Shown here piece after piece: positions 18,686-27,363 of a stretch of DNA of 64,000 nucleotides. Source of the DNA: Hymenobacter wooponensis (lineage in GTDB: Bacteria; Bacteroidota; Bacteroidia; Cytophagales; Hymenobacteraceae). How positions within the stretch are numbered: position 1 is the stretch's first letter; each line of letters starts with the position of its first letter. The stretch covers positions 124,001 to 188,000 of the forward strand of contig NZ_SRKZ01000004.1 in assembly GCF_004745865.1 (NCBI RefSeq), read 5' to 3'. Below the pieces are notes generated by a model that saw only the letters and a program-made list of their open reading frames with translations, was not told where the DNA came from and did not search any database. The translations under genes and the position numbers were made by a program.

Positions 18686-19648
18686 ATGGGTCTATTTGAC
18701 TTTCTAAAGAAGAAATCTGAGGAGGACGCACCGGCTCCCGCCTCTACTCCTACGCCCGCCGGTTCGGCCCCTTCCGACGCGACTGACAAGTCTTCCGGCC
18801 CGCGCTATAAGGGTTCGAATTATCAAATGCCTGCGGCACCAGCTCCCGCGCCAATGCCGCAAATTCCACCGGCACCGCCCATCCCGATTCCCCAAACGCC
18901 CGATTTGGCGTCTTTTGAGCCCCGCAATATACTGGAGCAGCTGTTGCTGCAAGCCGCCACTGACCCTGGTTTCCGGAGCCCATTTTACCAGGCACTGCTT
19001 GGTGAAGAAGTTATAGTAGTAATGGCGCCCAAGGAAGACATGGAGCCCGGTGAAATCACGCCTACGGAAGGCATGGAGATTCAGCTTCAGGTGCTGCACG
19101 ACGGTAAAATTCCGGTTTTCACTTCCGTAGAACGCATCTTCGAAAGTGGCGCCGTCCCTGAAGACTCTGTGACGTACATGCGCCTGCGTGGCCACGATTT
19201 CTTCTCCATGGTGCAAGGTGCTGAATGCGCCCTAAATCCTTTCTCACCAGTAGGTAAGCTATTGGCCGCTGAAGAAATCCAGGCGCTGTTGGCAGGTCAG
19301 CTGTTTGAAGCACCCAACCCCCAAGATGTGCAGGTAGCCCTGCATCAGCCTGAGGTGGAGCCTGTTGCCCTCAAAGATGCCCTGCGGGAGTATGCGGGTG
19401 GTCAAGACCACATCCATGCCATTTATCTGGCAGAAATGCAGATGCAGCACAACCCTGAAGAGCGTCGCCTGCTGCTGGCTTTCCACACCGATCAGCAAGA
19501 CCCCGCTTTCCTGCAGGAGCTTGGCCCGGTTATTCAGAACAACATCGGTGAGGCACAATTCGTGGACCTGATGCTCATCGACCCTGCCTCAGAAGAGCCC
19601 CTCATTCAGTACCTTCTCCAGACTGAGCCCGTGTATCAGCGCGCTTAA
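18686..19648 (+). CDS. SseB-family protein
   Basis: A 320-residue soluble protein with an acidic, Pro/Ala-rich linker (residues 12-75) after a short MGLFDFLKKK start, then two domains of the SseB (enhanced serine sensitivity) family. The N-terminal domain spans about 80-185 (NILEQLLLQAATDPGFRSPF and LRGHDFFSM). The C-terminal domain spans about 205-315 (HIHAIYLAEMQMQ and FVDLMLID). SseB raises serine sensitivity in E. coli, with an unclear mechanism. It appears monocistronic, with about 220 bases upstream and a strong terminator downstream. Confidence 0.85.
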   Translation: MGLFDFLKKKSEEDAPAPASTPTPAGSAPSDATDKSSGPRYKGSNYQMPAAPAPAPMPQIPPAPPIPIPQTPDLASFEPRNILEQLLLQAATDPGFRSPFYQALLGEEVIVVMAPKEDMEPGEITPTEGMEIQLQVLHDGKIPVFTSVERIFESGAVPEDSVTYMRLRGHDFFSMVQGAECALNPFSPVGKLLAAEEIQALLAGQLFEAPNPQDVQVALHQPEVEPVALKDALREYAGGQDHIHAIYLAEMQMQHNPEERRLLLAFHTDQQDPAFLQELGPVIQNNIGEAQFVDLMLIDPASEEPLIQYLLQTEPVYQRA

Positions 19649-19670
19649 TGGGCACTGATACCGCCATACA

Positions 19671-19710
19671 ATAAAGGCCTGATGCTTCTGCGTCAGGCCT
19701 TTATTTTTTA
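19671..19710 (+). terminator. Strong intrinsic terminator after sseB-like gene
   Basis: ATAAAGGCCTGATGC (19671-19685) pairs with 19690-19704 (one G-T pair), loop TTCT, followed by TTTTTTA. It is bidirectional in form, between convergent genes. Confidence 0.85.
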
Positions 19711-19720
19711 TTTGTCCCTG

Positions 19721-20239
19721 CTAAGATGCTGCCGGTGGTTGCTGGCGGGCCAATACTCGCCGCAGTACAGGACGCAGAAGAAAATAGAGCAGTGCTCCTA
19801 CGGGCACTGCCGCAAGCGCCCACAGCAAGAGTCCACCGGCAAAAGCCTTCCAGAGCACTTGCAAGGCGGCTACCCAATCGTGCGAAAACTGATACTTAAG
19901 CTGCTGCATAGTCAACGCGGCACTGGCATCGGCTCCTAGCAATTGGCTACCCCAGTGCAGAAACGGAATAAGTAACAGCAGCTGGGCAGGGCTCCAAAGG
20001 TGGGCAATTAGTAGTGTGGCGGCCACATTCAGGCGCAGCCGCACGGCAATAAACGTGGCCAATAAAGAGGTAATGCCTAAGACTGGTACCAACCCCAGCA
20101 CAGTACCTAAGGCCACCGTCAGGGCCAACTGGTGCGGCGTAAGTCCCTGCCGTAGCAAATCCCGTAGTGGGTCGAGGAGGCGGCGCCACCAACTAGCAGG
20201 ACGGGGCGTGGTAGGCGGCGGAAGAGGTGGCTGAGTCAC
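19721..20239 (-). CDS. DUF2062 membrane protein
   Basis: A 172-residue protein with the DUF2062 pattern: GLTPHQLALTVALGTVLGLVPVLG, then further helices and a basic C-terminus (LRPVLRRVLARQQPP). Family members are small inner-membrane proteins of unknown role, often near glycosyltransferases or lipid genes. The start codon in this frame is GTG (MTQPPLPPPTTPRP). It diverges from the YihY gene, sharing a 100-base promoter region. Confidence 0.85.
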   Translation of the reverse strand: MTQPPLPPPTTPRPASWWRRLLDPLRDLLRQGLTPHQLALTVALGTVLGLVPVLGITSLLATFIAVRLRLNVAATLLIAHLWSPAQLLLLIPFLHWGSQLLGADASAALTMQQLKYQFSHDWVAALQVLWKAFAGGLLLWALAAVPVGALLYFLLRPVLRRVLARQQPPAAS

Positions 20240-20285
20240 GAGGAAAGTTTAGAGGAAGGCGGCACAAAATCCAGCGGTGGCGCAT

Positions 20286-20293
20286 TACCTTCG
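20286..20293 (+). promoter_or_regulatory. -7-like promoter box TACCTTCG
   Basis: TACCTTCG is one base off TAnnTTTG and lies 47 bases before the YihY start. The same variant precedes the M2 peptidase gene, which supports it as a working form in this genome. Confidence 0.45.
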
Positions 20294-20340
20294 CAAAACG
20301 CCCTGAGCTGGCATCGTGCCAAGAGTAGTACGCGCCTCCG

Positions 20341-21276
20341 ATGACAAAAGTACACGACTCGGCCCACCACCGCCGCAACGCCTGGACCGATTTCCTGATT
20401 CTGATGCGCCGTGCGGCACGTGAGTTTAGTGCCAACGACCCGCTTCGCTTAGGAGCCGCCACTGCCTTCTTTACTACGTTTGCCCTGCCCCCCATCCTGA
20501 TTATTCTTATTCAGATCATTGGGTCGCTCTACTCTACTTCGGCTGTGCGCATGCTGCTGCTCACCAAGCTAGCCCATTTACTAGGCGCTTCGGCAGCAGG
20601 CCTAGTAGAGCAGATTTTGCAAAACGTTACGAATGTAGAGCGCAGCCGCTGGGTTACGTGGCTGGGTTTTGCCTTCCTACTTTTTATTGCCACTACGCTC
20701 TTTGGGGTAATTCAAAACTCATTGAACCAGCTTTGGCAAATCCGGACGCGGCGTAGTACCGGGCGCTTTACCAAAATTTTAAAGGAACGTGCCCGGTCTC
20801 TAGGCCTGCTCTTTGCCACTATGGTTCTCTCCGTGTTGGCATTCTTGTTTGATGCCGCCTTGGCCTTATTCGCGGATTATATCCGTGATTTCGATGCAAC
20901 ATTCGTTTATTATCTATTCCAGATTGCCAATCAACTCTCCTCGCTGCTAATCCTGGCTGCGTGGTTTGGAATTACGTTTCGTAACCTCAGCAGTGCTAAA
21001 GTACCTCCTCGGGCCGTACTCCGCGGAGCCCTGCTAACGGCTGTGCTTATTGACTTGGGCGAGAACGTACTAGGCTTTCTCCTGGTCCCCCGTAACCTGG
21101 GTCCTATATATGGTCCGGCCTCTAGCATGGTGCTAGTGCTGCTGTTCGTGTTCTATTCGGCCATGATATTCTACTTTGGGGCCTGTTTCACGAAAGCCTA
21201 TGCGCATTATGTGGGCATGGATATTCGGCCGAAGAAATCGGCTATCCGCTACAAAATGGTAGACGTAGAAGAATAA
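20341..21276 (+). CDS. YihY/BrkB family membrane protein
   Basis: A 311-residue inner-membrane protein with about six helices and the YihY/BrkB pattern: LGAATAFFTTFALPPILIIL near the N-terminus, LFGVIQNSLNQLWQIR in the middle, and LFVFYSAMIFYFGACFTKAY near the end. The family was once called ribonuclease BN, wrongly; its role is not established. It has its own promoter box upstream, and no operon partner follows before the helicase gene. Confidence 0.9.
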   Translation: MTKVHDSAHHRRNAWTDFLILMRRAAREFSANDPLRLGAATAFFTTFALPPILIILIQIIGSLYSTSAVRMLLLTKLAHLLGASAAGLVEQILQNVTNVERSRWVTWLGFAFLLFIATTLFGVIQNSLNQLWQIRTRRSTGRFTKILKERARSLGLLFATMVLSVLAFLFDAALALFADYIRDFDATFVYYLFQIANQLSSLLILAAWFGITFRNLSSAKVPPRAVLRGALLTAVLIDLGENVLGFLLVPRNLGPIYGPASSMVLVLLFVFYSAMIFYFGACFTKAYAHYVGMDIRPKKSAIRYKMVDVEE

Positions 21277-21416
21277 GTGCGCGCCGCAAAGGGCACAGCT
21301 AGCGTAACAGAGGTTCACCTGGCCTAGAGCCTCCAAGTTGCCTAGCTAAATACGTATTGTTGCAGTCTTAGAGGTCTATCATGTACCCCTTGCGCCATTC
21401 CCGCCTAGCAAAGCGC

Positions 21417-21424
21417 TACCTTTG
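21417..21424 (+). promoter_or_regulatory. -7 promoter box TACCTTTG
   Basis: A full TAnnTTTG match 18 bases before ATG 21443, with a TTG 24 bases upstream of it (21390-21392). It overlaps the TTG at 21422 that would extend the helicase frame, which supports the ATG start. Confidence 0.6.
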
Positions 21425-21442
21425 CAGGAAATTTCACGCTGT

Positions 21443-22837
21443 ATGACTCCAACTTCTCCCTCCTTCGCCGACCTAGGCCTCTCTCCCGCTCTTCTGCAAG
21501 CCCTAGAAGAGTTGGCCTTCGCAGCCCCTACTCCTGTGCAGGAGCAGGTGATTCCGATGGCACTGGCCGGGCAGGATGTGGTAGGCCAGGCTCCAACCGG
21601 CTCTGGTAAAACTGCCGCCTATGGCCTGTCGGTACTGCATCAGGTGGATGTGAAGCTGGATGCCGTTCAGATCATTGTGCTGGTTCCGGCCCGAGAACTG
21701 GCCCTGCAGGTACGCGATGCCCTAAAAAAACTGGGCAAATTTCTACCAAATCTGCGCGTAGCTGCATTCTACGGTGGCCACGCTTTCCGCGACGAAACGG
21801 CCTCTTTGCAGCAGGCTCCTCACATTGTGGTAGCTACCCCAGGTCGTCTGCTCGACCACTTTGAGCGGCGCAGCATTATTCCCAATCAGTTGAAGGTGCT
21901 GATTCTGGATGAGGCCGACAAGCTGCTGGAACTCGGTTTTCAGGATGAGTTGGTGGAGATTATTAAGCGCTTGCCCCGCCGTCGCCAGACCCTGCTATTC
22001 TCGGCAACTATGTCGGATAAGGTGCTGGATTTGATCCGCAAAAACCTAACCCGCCCCCGGGTGGTCAATGCTGGCGAGGATACCGACGAGCTACCCGAAA
22101 ACCTGAAGCTTGTAGGCCACTACGGCACAGTTGAGAAGAAGCCTGCGGCCCTACTCCACTTGCTGCAGCAGCCCGAAACCGGCCGAGCCTTGGTGTTCTG
22201 CAACACTCGGGAGCGGTGCTCAGAGCTAACCCGCTTCCTGCAGGGCCGCGGGGTAGCCGCAGAAGTATTGCACGGTAAAATGCCACAGCCCGAGCGTGAC
22301 AAAGCGCTTATGAAGTTGCGCAACGGCTCTAGCCAAGTATTGGTAGCCACCGACGTAGCCGCCCGTGGCATCGATGTAACCGCCCTTGACACCGTGGTAC
22401 AATTCGATGCCCCCGATAAAGCCGATGCGTTTCAGCACCGGGCTGGCCGCACCGCCCGAGCCGGCGCCGAAGGCACTGCCCATATTCTGGTAACGGATAA
22501 GGAAATGGCCCATGTGAAGAAGTGGCCCGTAGCTGCTGGCATTCAGTGGAAACCACTTCATGCGCCTAAGCTACCGCCCGCGGCCCCCAAAACGCCCCGC
22601 CCCGAGAATGTGACGCTGCACGTTTCGGCGGGCCGCAAAGACAAAGTTAGCGCCCACGACTTGGTAGGCACGTTTGTGGCCCAAGGTGGCCTAGAGCGTT
22701 CTGAAGTAGGCCACATTGAAGTCTTTGATCATTACAGCTACGTAGCAGTGCCGCGCCCTCAGGCAAAGGATATTGCGGAGCGCGTAAGCGGCGCTAAAAT
22801 CAAAGGCCGTAAAATTCGAGTATCGCTGGTGGAGTAG
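21443..22837 (+). CDS. dbpA: DEAD-box RNA helicase with DbpA-type RNA-binding domain
   Basis: A 464-residue ATP-dependent RNA helicase. Seen in order: the Q motif (FADLGLSPALLQ), Walker A PTGSGKT (51-57), PAREL (Ia), DEAD (156-159), SAT (187-189) and HRAGRTARAG (VI). The last 75 residues (VTLHVSAGRKDKVSAHDLVG to KGRKIRVSL) match the DbpA RNA-recognition domain, which in E. coli binds hairpin 92 of 23S rRNA during 50S assembly. The gene symbol rests on that domain layout. It is monocistronic, between its own promoter box and terminator. Confidence 0.88.
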   Translation: MTPTSPSFADLGLSPALLQALEELAFAAPTPVQEQVIPMALAGQDVVGQAPTGSGKTAAYGLSVLHQVDVKLDAVQIIVLVPARELALQVRDALKKLGKFLPNLRVAAFYGGHAFRDETASLQQAPHIVVATPGRLLDHFERRSIIPNQLKVLILDEADKLLELGFQDELVEIIKRLPRRRQTLLFSATMSDKVLDLIRKNLTRPRVVNAGEDTDELPENLKLVGHYGTVEKKPAALLHLLQQPETGRALVFCNTRERCSELTRFLQGRGVAAEVLHGKMPQPERDKALMKLRNGSSQVLVATDVAARGIDVTALDTVVQFDAPDKADAFQHRAGRTARAGAEGTAHILVTDKEMAHVKKWPVAAGIQWKPLHAPKLPPAAPKTPRPENVTLHVSAGRKDKVSAHDLVGTFVAQGGLERSEVGHIEVFDHYSYVAVPRPQAKDIAERVSGAKIKGRKIRVSLVE

Positions 22838-22869
22838 TCATTCGCTTTACTCTTGCTACACACCAAGGG

Positions 22870-22920
22870 GCCCCTGTCAAATCCAGTTCTAGGACTGAAT
22901 TTGACAGGGGCTCTTGTTTT
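22870..22920 (+). terminator. Intrinsic terminator after the helicase gene
   Basis: An 18-base arm (22870-22887) pairs with 22894-22911 with one C-A mismatch, loop of six, followed by CTCTTGTTTTT. Confidence 0.85.
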
Positions 22921-23167
22921 TGAAAAGGCTAGTTAGTTTTAGTTGCCGTGTACTAGATGTGCAAGCTAGGCCTCCCCATGTTTACCCAAGAGTGGTACTG
23001 ACACACCTACAGTAGACTTAAGTTTCCCTGGCTTAACTCCTGGGCATAAGTATTTGCTTCGAAACACTACAAAGGCGGCAAAATTTTAATTGTTTCTTAT
23101 CTGCTACCTCCCCGACTAACCTTCTAACAAGTTTCGCTGCAGTCCTTCTGGTAATTGACTTTGCATG

Positions 23168-23253
23168 TGTGCTGTAAGTGTATAATCGCATCAAAACGAG
23201 CCACAGAAGGCTTGTATCGCACTTTTTTCAAGCGCAACCTGCTAATATATTTG
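23168..23253 (+). promoter_or_regulatory. GH30 promoter with shared upstream box
   Basis: A box TGTGCTGTAAGTGTATAA (23168-23185) matches the boxes upstream of SusC1 and GH5 in 15 of 18 bases. GAGCCAC (23198-23204) begins exactly 48 bases before the -7, as in the GH5 promoter. The -7 is TATATTTG at 23246-23253, the same octamer as at both other promoters. The -33 position has only T-runs, which suggests dependence on an activator. The leader to the GH30 ATG would be about 335 nt. Confidence 0.7.
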
Positions 23254-23589
23254 GGTTAGCTGCTGAGCTTATCGACTTCGCAGAACAAGCCCGTCGATCC
23301 ACCTAGACTTGGACTTCTAGGCCCTCTTGCTATTGAAGCAGCATGATGATTCCGCAGCTATTGTACCACTGTTCGGGTGCTCCTGTAGCGTCATAAGTAA
23401 TACAGCGGATAAGCTCCCTTATTAGTGTAGTGCTTACTGCTGCTCTTCTAACTCATGGCCACCGTCCCTATGGCCCAGCCTGAGTATGAGCTTGAGTCGT
23501 CCTATCCATAGTGTCCTTCTAACCTCCTGAGCTGCTCCCTCTAACCAGCTAAGCAGCCTTCTCCTCCCACCTTTTCTTATCTGTTACGC

Positions 23590-25059
23590 ATGCCAAGAAT
23601 AGTTCTGGCCGCCTTGTTTTTAGCGAGCCTACATAGCGCTACGGCACAAAAAGCATCTCCCCCTATGTCTGCGTCTCCGTCTTACTCAGTTGTAGGCAAG
23701 CAGGTGCAGGTGTACACCACCGCTGCCAATACCCAATTACGCCTAGCGGCCACCGACAAACTTACTTTTCAAGCTCAGGGGCAGCCGCTAGAAACCCAGC
23801 CCACCGTCTTTGTGGACCCTAACCATTCGTTCCAGACGATGATTGGCATCGGTGGTGCTCTTACTGACGCCGCCGCTGAAACCTTCGCTAAGCTGCCTAA
23901 AGCCCAGCAGCAGGAGCTCCTGCAGGCCTACTACAGCCCCACCCAGGGTATTGGCTACACGCTAGCACGCACTAGCATTCATAGCAACGATTTCTCATCG
24001 GCACCTTACACATATGTGGCCGATGGCGACAAAGAGCTCAAAACCTTCAGCCTACAGCACGATGAGCAATACCGCCTGCCATTTATCAAGCAGGTCCAGA
24101 CGGCGGCCGGTGGCAAGCTCACGATGTACGTGAGCCCCTGGAGCCCCCCAGCCTGGATGAAGGACACTAAGAACATGCTACAAGGCGGGCAACTCTTGCC
24201 CGAGTACCGCCAGAGTTGGGCCAACTATTTTGTCAAGTTCATTCAAGCCTATGAGAAGGCTGGTGTGCCCATCTGGGGCCTGACGGTGCAGAACGAGCCC
24301 ATGGCCAAGCAGACTTGGGAGTCGTGCTTGTTCACGGCCGAGCAAGAGCGTGACTTCGTGAAGGGCTACCTTGGTCCTACCCTACAAAAAGCCGGGATGG
24401 GCACTAAAAAGCTCATTGGCTGGGACCACAACCGGGACCTGATGTACCAGCGCGCTACTACCTTATTTGATGACCCGGAGGCCAGTAAGTACTACTGGGG
24501 CTTGGGCTATCACTGGTATGAGACGTGGACGGGCTCGGGCATGCAGTTCGACAACCTGCGCCGCGTGCACGAGACCTACCCCAACAAGCACTTGATCTTC
24601 ACCGAGGGCTGCATCGAGAAGTTCCAGTTCAGCAATATCAATGACTGGAAGCTGGGCGAACAGTACGGCCACTCCATGATCAATGACTTCAACGCCGGCA
24701 CCGAGGCCTGGACCGACTGGAACATCTTGCTCGATGAGACCGGCGGGCCCAACCACGTGGGCAACTTCTGCTACGCCCCGCTCATCGGCGACACGAAGAC
24801 GGGCAAGCTGCTCTACACCAACATCTACTACTACATCGGCCACTTCAGCAAGTTCATCCGGCCCGGGGCCAAGCGCATTGCCACCGCCGCCAGCCGCGAC
24901 GTGCTGCAGACCACGGCCTTCCAGAACCCCGATGGCTCGGTAGCGGTGGTGGTGATGAACCAAACGGAGAAGGAGCAGCCCTTCCACCTCTGGATTAAAG
25001 GCCAGGCTGCCCAGACCAGCAGCCGCCCCCACTCCATCATGACACTGCTCGTTAAATAG
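23590..25059 (+). CDS. GH30 glycoside hydrolase (probable endo-beta-1,6-glucanase type)
   Basis: A 489-residue exported enzyme with signal peptide MPRIVLAALFLASLHSATAQ. The GH30 barrel carries the acid/base Glu236 in LTVQNEPM and the nucleophile Glu339 in LIFTEG. A short C-terminal beta domain ends in SIMTLLVK. The overall shape (FQTMIGIGGALTDAAAETF) fits GH30 subfamilies 1 and 3, and subfamily 3 enzymes cut beta-1,6-glucan. The neighbouring GH16 and GH5 beta-glucan enzymes make subfamily 3 most likely (inference). It is the only plus-strand gene of the region but shares the upstream box of the minus-strand operons, so it is probably co-regulated. Confidence 0.92.
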   Translation: MPRIVLAALFLASLHSATAQKASPPMSASPSYSVVGKQVQVYTTAANTQLRLAATDKLTFQAQGQPLETQPTVFVDPNHSFQTMIGIGGALTDAAAETFAKLPKAQQQELLQAYYSPTQGIGYTLARTSIHSNDFSSAPYTYVADGDKELKTFSLQHDEQYRLPFIKQVQTAAGGKLTMYVSPWSPPAWMKDTKNMLQGGQLLPEYRQSWANYFVKFIQAYEKAGVPIWGLTVQNEPMAKQTWESCLFTAEQERDFVKGYLGPTLQKAGMGTKKLIGWDHNRDLMYQRATTLFDDPEASKYYWGLGYHWYETWTGSGMQFDNLRRVHETYPNKHLIFTEGCIEKFQFSNINDWKLGEQYGHSMINDFNAGTEAWTDWNILLDETGGPNHVGNFCYAPLIGDTKTGKLLYTNIYYYIGHFSKFIRPGAKRIATAASRDVLQTTAFQNPDGSVAVVVMNQTEKEQPFHLWIKGQAAQTSSRPHSIMTLLVK

Positions 25060-25086
25060 CCAATCTAGGCCACTTACTAAAAGTGC

Positions 25087-25144
25087 ATAGGGCTTGGTGG
25101 GTTTTCACGCGTGACATGTGAAAACCCGCCAAGCCCTATCTTTT
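25087..25144 (+). terminator. Terminator after GH30, 22-bp stem
   Basis: A 22-base arm (25087-25108) pairs with 25118-25139 with a single G-T pair, loop of nine, followed by CTTTTC. Confidence 0.8.
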
Positions 25145-25196
25145 CACCATTAGTTAAGCTCTAGACCTATATTCCTTCTGGGCAATTAGCAAATAG

Positions 25197-25262
25197 CAGA
25201 AGCAGGCAACCGCGCCACCGTATCCAAGTTACTGGGTACGGTGGCGCGGTTGCCTGCTTCTG
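25197..25262. repeat. Perfect 26-bp inverted repeat
   Basis: 25197-25222 is the exact reverse complement of 25237-25262, with a 14-base spacer that can add three further pairs. There is no T-run on either side, so it is not a standard terminator. It may block exonucleases, stop convergent transcription, or be a mobile palindromic element. Confidence 0.8.
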
Positions 25263-25521
25263 GCCTATAAAGATGGGCGGTTGTCCTGCCTTTCTAGGCC
25301 ACTCAAAAAGAAGGGCCGGCTTGTCCCCCTAATAGACAGCCGACCCTTTATACTCCCGCCTTGGCTTCTAGCTTCCGTAGCGGGATACTTTTGCAATAGT
25401 TACGCAGGTAGTGTTAGCAAGACGTTGTCGTTGCGGCGAACAGTTGCCTAGGTATAAACAAAATAGGCGGATGGAGCCCAGTAACCGGACCTAGCCTGTT
25501 GCTAGGCCCGGCCCACTCGGG

Positions 25522-25550
25522 CCAGAAAGCTAATCCCCAAAGCTTTCTGG
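25522..25550. repeat. 10-bp stem hairpin near the GH16 end
   Basis: CCAGAAAGCT (25522-25531) pairs perfectly with AGCTTTCTGG (25541-25550) around nine bases. It lies 45 bases beyond the GH16 stop codon and may end the SusC1 operon transcript. Confidence 0.5.
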
Positions 25551-25595
25551 TCACGCACCTCATCCCACTCGGCATTGCCGGGCCGAGTTCCGGTA

Positions 25596-26459
25596 TTACT
25601 TGTACTGGTAGAAGCGCACGTAATCCACCTGCATTTGCTGCGGAAAGGTGGTAGTAGCGTCGGGGTTGCCATCGAAATCCCCCCCCACGGCCACGTTCAA
25701 AATCACGAAAAACGGATTGTTAAACGGATAAGGGCTGGCGCTGCTGTCGGTGAAGCGGTAGTACTCGCGCCCGTCCAAGTAGAAACGCATCAGGTTCTTG
25801 CTCCGCACCATGCTAAACACGTGAAAGTCGTCGGAGAGGTCGGCGGCCAGTCGTTCGGTGGTGCCAACGTAGCGATGGTCAGCGGAGCTGGTACCGAAGT
25901 GCATGGTGGAGAGCATCTCCCGCGGTTTGCTGCCCCGTAGCTCCATTATGTCGATTTCACCACACACTGGCCAGTTGTTCTGGTCAATGTCGGAGCCCAA
26001 CATCCAGATGGCTGGCCACACGCCTTTGCCTTTCGGTACCTTAGCCCGCACATCGAGGCGGCCGAACTGAAAGCTCTGCTTGCCCTTGGTGATGATACGG
26101 CCCGAGGTGTAGGCGTTGCCGCCCAACTGTTGCTGCTTGGCTCGAATAACAAGGTTGCCGCCCTCCGTGAACACGTTCTCAGTCGAGTTGGTGTAGTTCT
26201 GAAGCTCTCGGTTGCCCCAGCCGTTACCTCCCTGTTCATATACCCAGTTGGCCTGATTCAGTGCGCCGCCATCAAACTCGTCGCTCCACTTAAGCTCAGT
26301 GTATTGAGTAGGTTCGCGGGCCTCTTCGTTTGCTAAGGCAGGTGCCGGGGCCGGAAGCACCTGCGGCTTTGTTTCCGTACAGCTCAGCAAGCACAGGGCC
26401 AGCAAGCTGCTGGCCCCGGCTTTTCGGCTGAGGGAAGTACGCGTGAAGATGTTGATCAT
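25596..26459 (-). CDS. GH16 laminarinase-like lipoprotein
   Basis: A 287-residue lipoprotein (lipobox CLLSC, Cys27) of glycoside hydrolase family 16. The active site GEIDIMELRG is intact, with nucleophile Glu168, Asp170 and acid/base Glu173. LKWSDEFDGGALNQANW and GVWPAIWMLG are typical of the bacterial beta-1,3(4)-glucanase group (GH16_3). Lipidation suggests it acts at the cell surface, trimming laminarin-like glucan before SusCD import. It is the last gene of the SusC1-SusD1-PKD-GH16 operon, 57 bases after the PKD gene. Confidence 0.93.
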   Translation of the reverse strand: MINIFTRTSLSRKAGASSLLALCLLSCTETKPQVLPAPAPALANEEAREPTQYTELKWSDEFDGGALNQANWVYEQGGNGWGNRELQNYTNSTENVFTEGGNLVIRAKQQQLGGNAYTSGRIITKGKQSFQFGRLDVRAKVPKGKGVWPAIWMLGSDIDQNNWPVCGEIDIMELRGSKPREMLSTMHFGTSSADHRYVGTTERLAADLSDDFHVFSMVRSKNLMRFYLDGREYYRFTDSSASPYPFNNPFFVILNVAVGGDFDGNPDATTTFPQQMQVDYVRFYQYK

Positions 26460-26516
26460 AAAGTAGATGCCCCGTAAGGGCTAAGGCCAAGTAGCTGGCA
26501 GCGGTGGTTCCGGAGA

Positions 26517-27332
26517 CTATTTTGCCACCAGTTTCATGGTGAACACCGTGCCATTTGAGGCGCCGCTGCCGGCCCTGAGGGTCATTTTTTTCTCGTCAAT
26601 AGCCATGATCCGGTACACCCGCTCCGTAAGCGAGGCATCGGTGGCGCCAATGAAGGTGCCGGCTTTATTGAGTGTGAACTGGCCTAGGCCATTGCCCACG
26701 GCCGCCCCAAATACAAACGGCGAGGTATCAGATAAGCCCGTCTGGCACGTATAATCCTTCTGGTTGGCGTAGAAGGTCTCGCCTTTAGAATCGTAAGTGA
26801 ACCCGTTTGCTGACGAGAAGGTGTACTCGTCATCCGATTGGCAAGCAGGCAGTTCGCCTGCTTTTACGCCCGCAAAATACTGACTTGGGTTGCCCTCCGT
26901 ACCTACGACGATAGGTGCATCAACGGTATTGTCGAGCATCCAGGTTTTAGAGGAGCCGCCGGTTAGCAACCGGTTTACGGTGCTGAGCGGCGACACTACT
27001 ACTACTTGCTGGGTAGTAGTATTACCGGTACCACCCCGCCCAGCCGTGAGCAGCTGCACGTTGAACGTACCGCCCTTGGTGTACACGTGCGTTACGGTCT
27101 GGCCCGAGCCAATAGTGCCGTCGCCGAAGTCCCATTGATACAGGAACGCGTCGGTGCTGGTGCTGGTGAAAGTTACTTCGGAGGTGAGACCTACTACTTT
27201 GGGCGTCGAGGCCGTGAAGCTGGAGGTAGGCTTGGGGCCGCTGATTTCTCCTTGGTCTTCTTTATCGCAAGAGGTAAAAACCATTGCGCTAGCCAGGGCT
27301 AGCAGGGCTGTTTTATATCCTATGTACTGCAT
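26517..27332 (-). CDS. PKD-domain lipoprotein, probable surface glycan-binding protein
   Basis: A 271-residue lipoprotein (MQYIGYKTALLALASAMVFT then SC, Cys22). A PKD domain at about residues 35-115 contains YQWDFGDGTIGSGQTVTHVY. The C-terminal half (GGSSKTWMLDNTVDAPIVVG onward) has the SSKTWxL pattern common in proteins placed after SusD. In the B. uniformis and B. thetaiotaomicron beta-glucan loci this position is held by a surface glycan-binding protein. It has no enzyme motif. Gap to SusD1 is 31 bases, so it is in the operon. Confidence 0.87.
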   Translation of the reverse strand: MQYIGYKTALLALASAMVFTSCDKEDQGEISGPKPTSSFTASTPKVVGLTSEVTFTSTSTDAFLYQWDFGDGTIGSGQTVTHVYTKGGTFNVQLLTAGRGGTGNTTTQQVVVVSPLSTVNRLLTGGSSKTWMLDNTVDAPIVVGTEGNPSQYFAGVKAGELPACQSDDEYTFSSANGFTYDSKGETFYANQKDYTCQTGLSDTSPFVFGAAVGNGLGQFTLNKAGTFIGATDASLTERVYRIMAIDEKKMTLRAGSGASNGTVFTMKLVAK

Positions 27333-27363
27333 GATTTTCTGGGCTAAGAGTCGGGTGTGTGGC

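Larger units (their letters stand above)
22838..23589. other. Long intergenic region: helicase terminator, GH30 promoter and leader
   Basis: This 750-base gap holds the helicase terminator (22870-22920), the GH30 box and -7 element (23168-23253), and about 335 bases of untranslated leader. I see no convincing gene in it. The leader is rich in short CT-tracts, with no clear fold. Confidence 0.55.
25060..25595. other. Intergenic hairpin cluster between convergent GH30 and GH16
   Basis: This 536-base gap contains at least five inverted repeats. There is a terminator at 25087-25139, a perfect 26-bp stem at 25197-25262, an imperfect hairpin at 25311-25349, CCTAGC/GCTAGG at 25490-25506, and a 10-bp stem at 25522-25550. 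No ORF is supported. Confidence 0.7.

Noticed and set aside
23455..23511. 18-codon ORF in the GH30 leader as a possible leader peptide
   Set aside because: No run of regulatory codons, no coupled terminator after it and no sign of conservation.
24463..25032. 189-codon antisense ORF inside GH30
   Set aside because: Shadow of a GC-rich coding strand; the Val/Gly/Leu-rich translation has no motif, while GH30 on the other strand is unambiguous.
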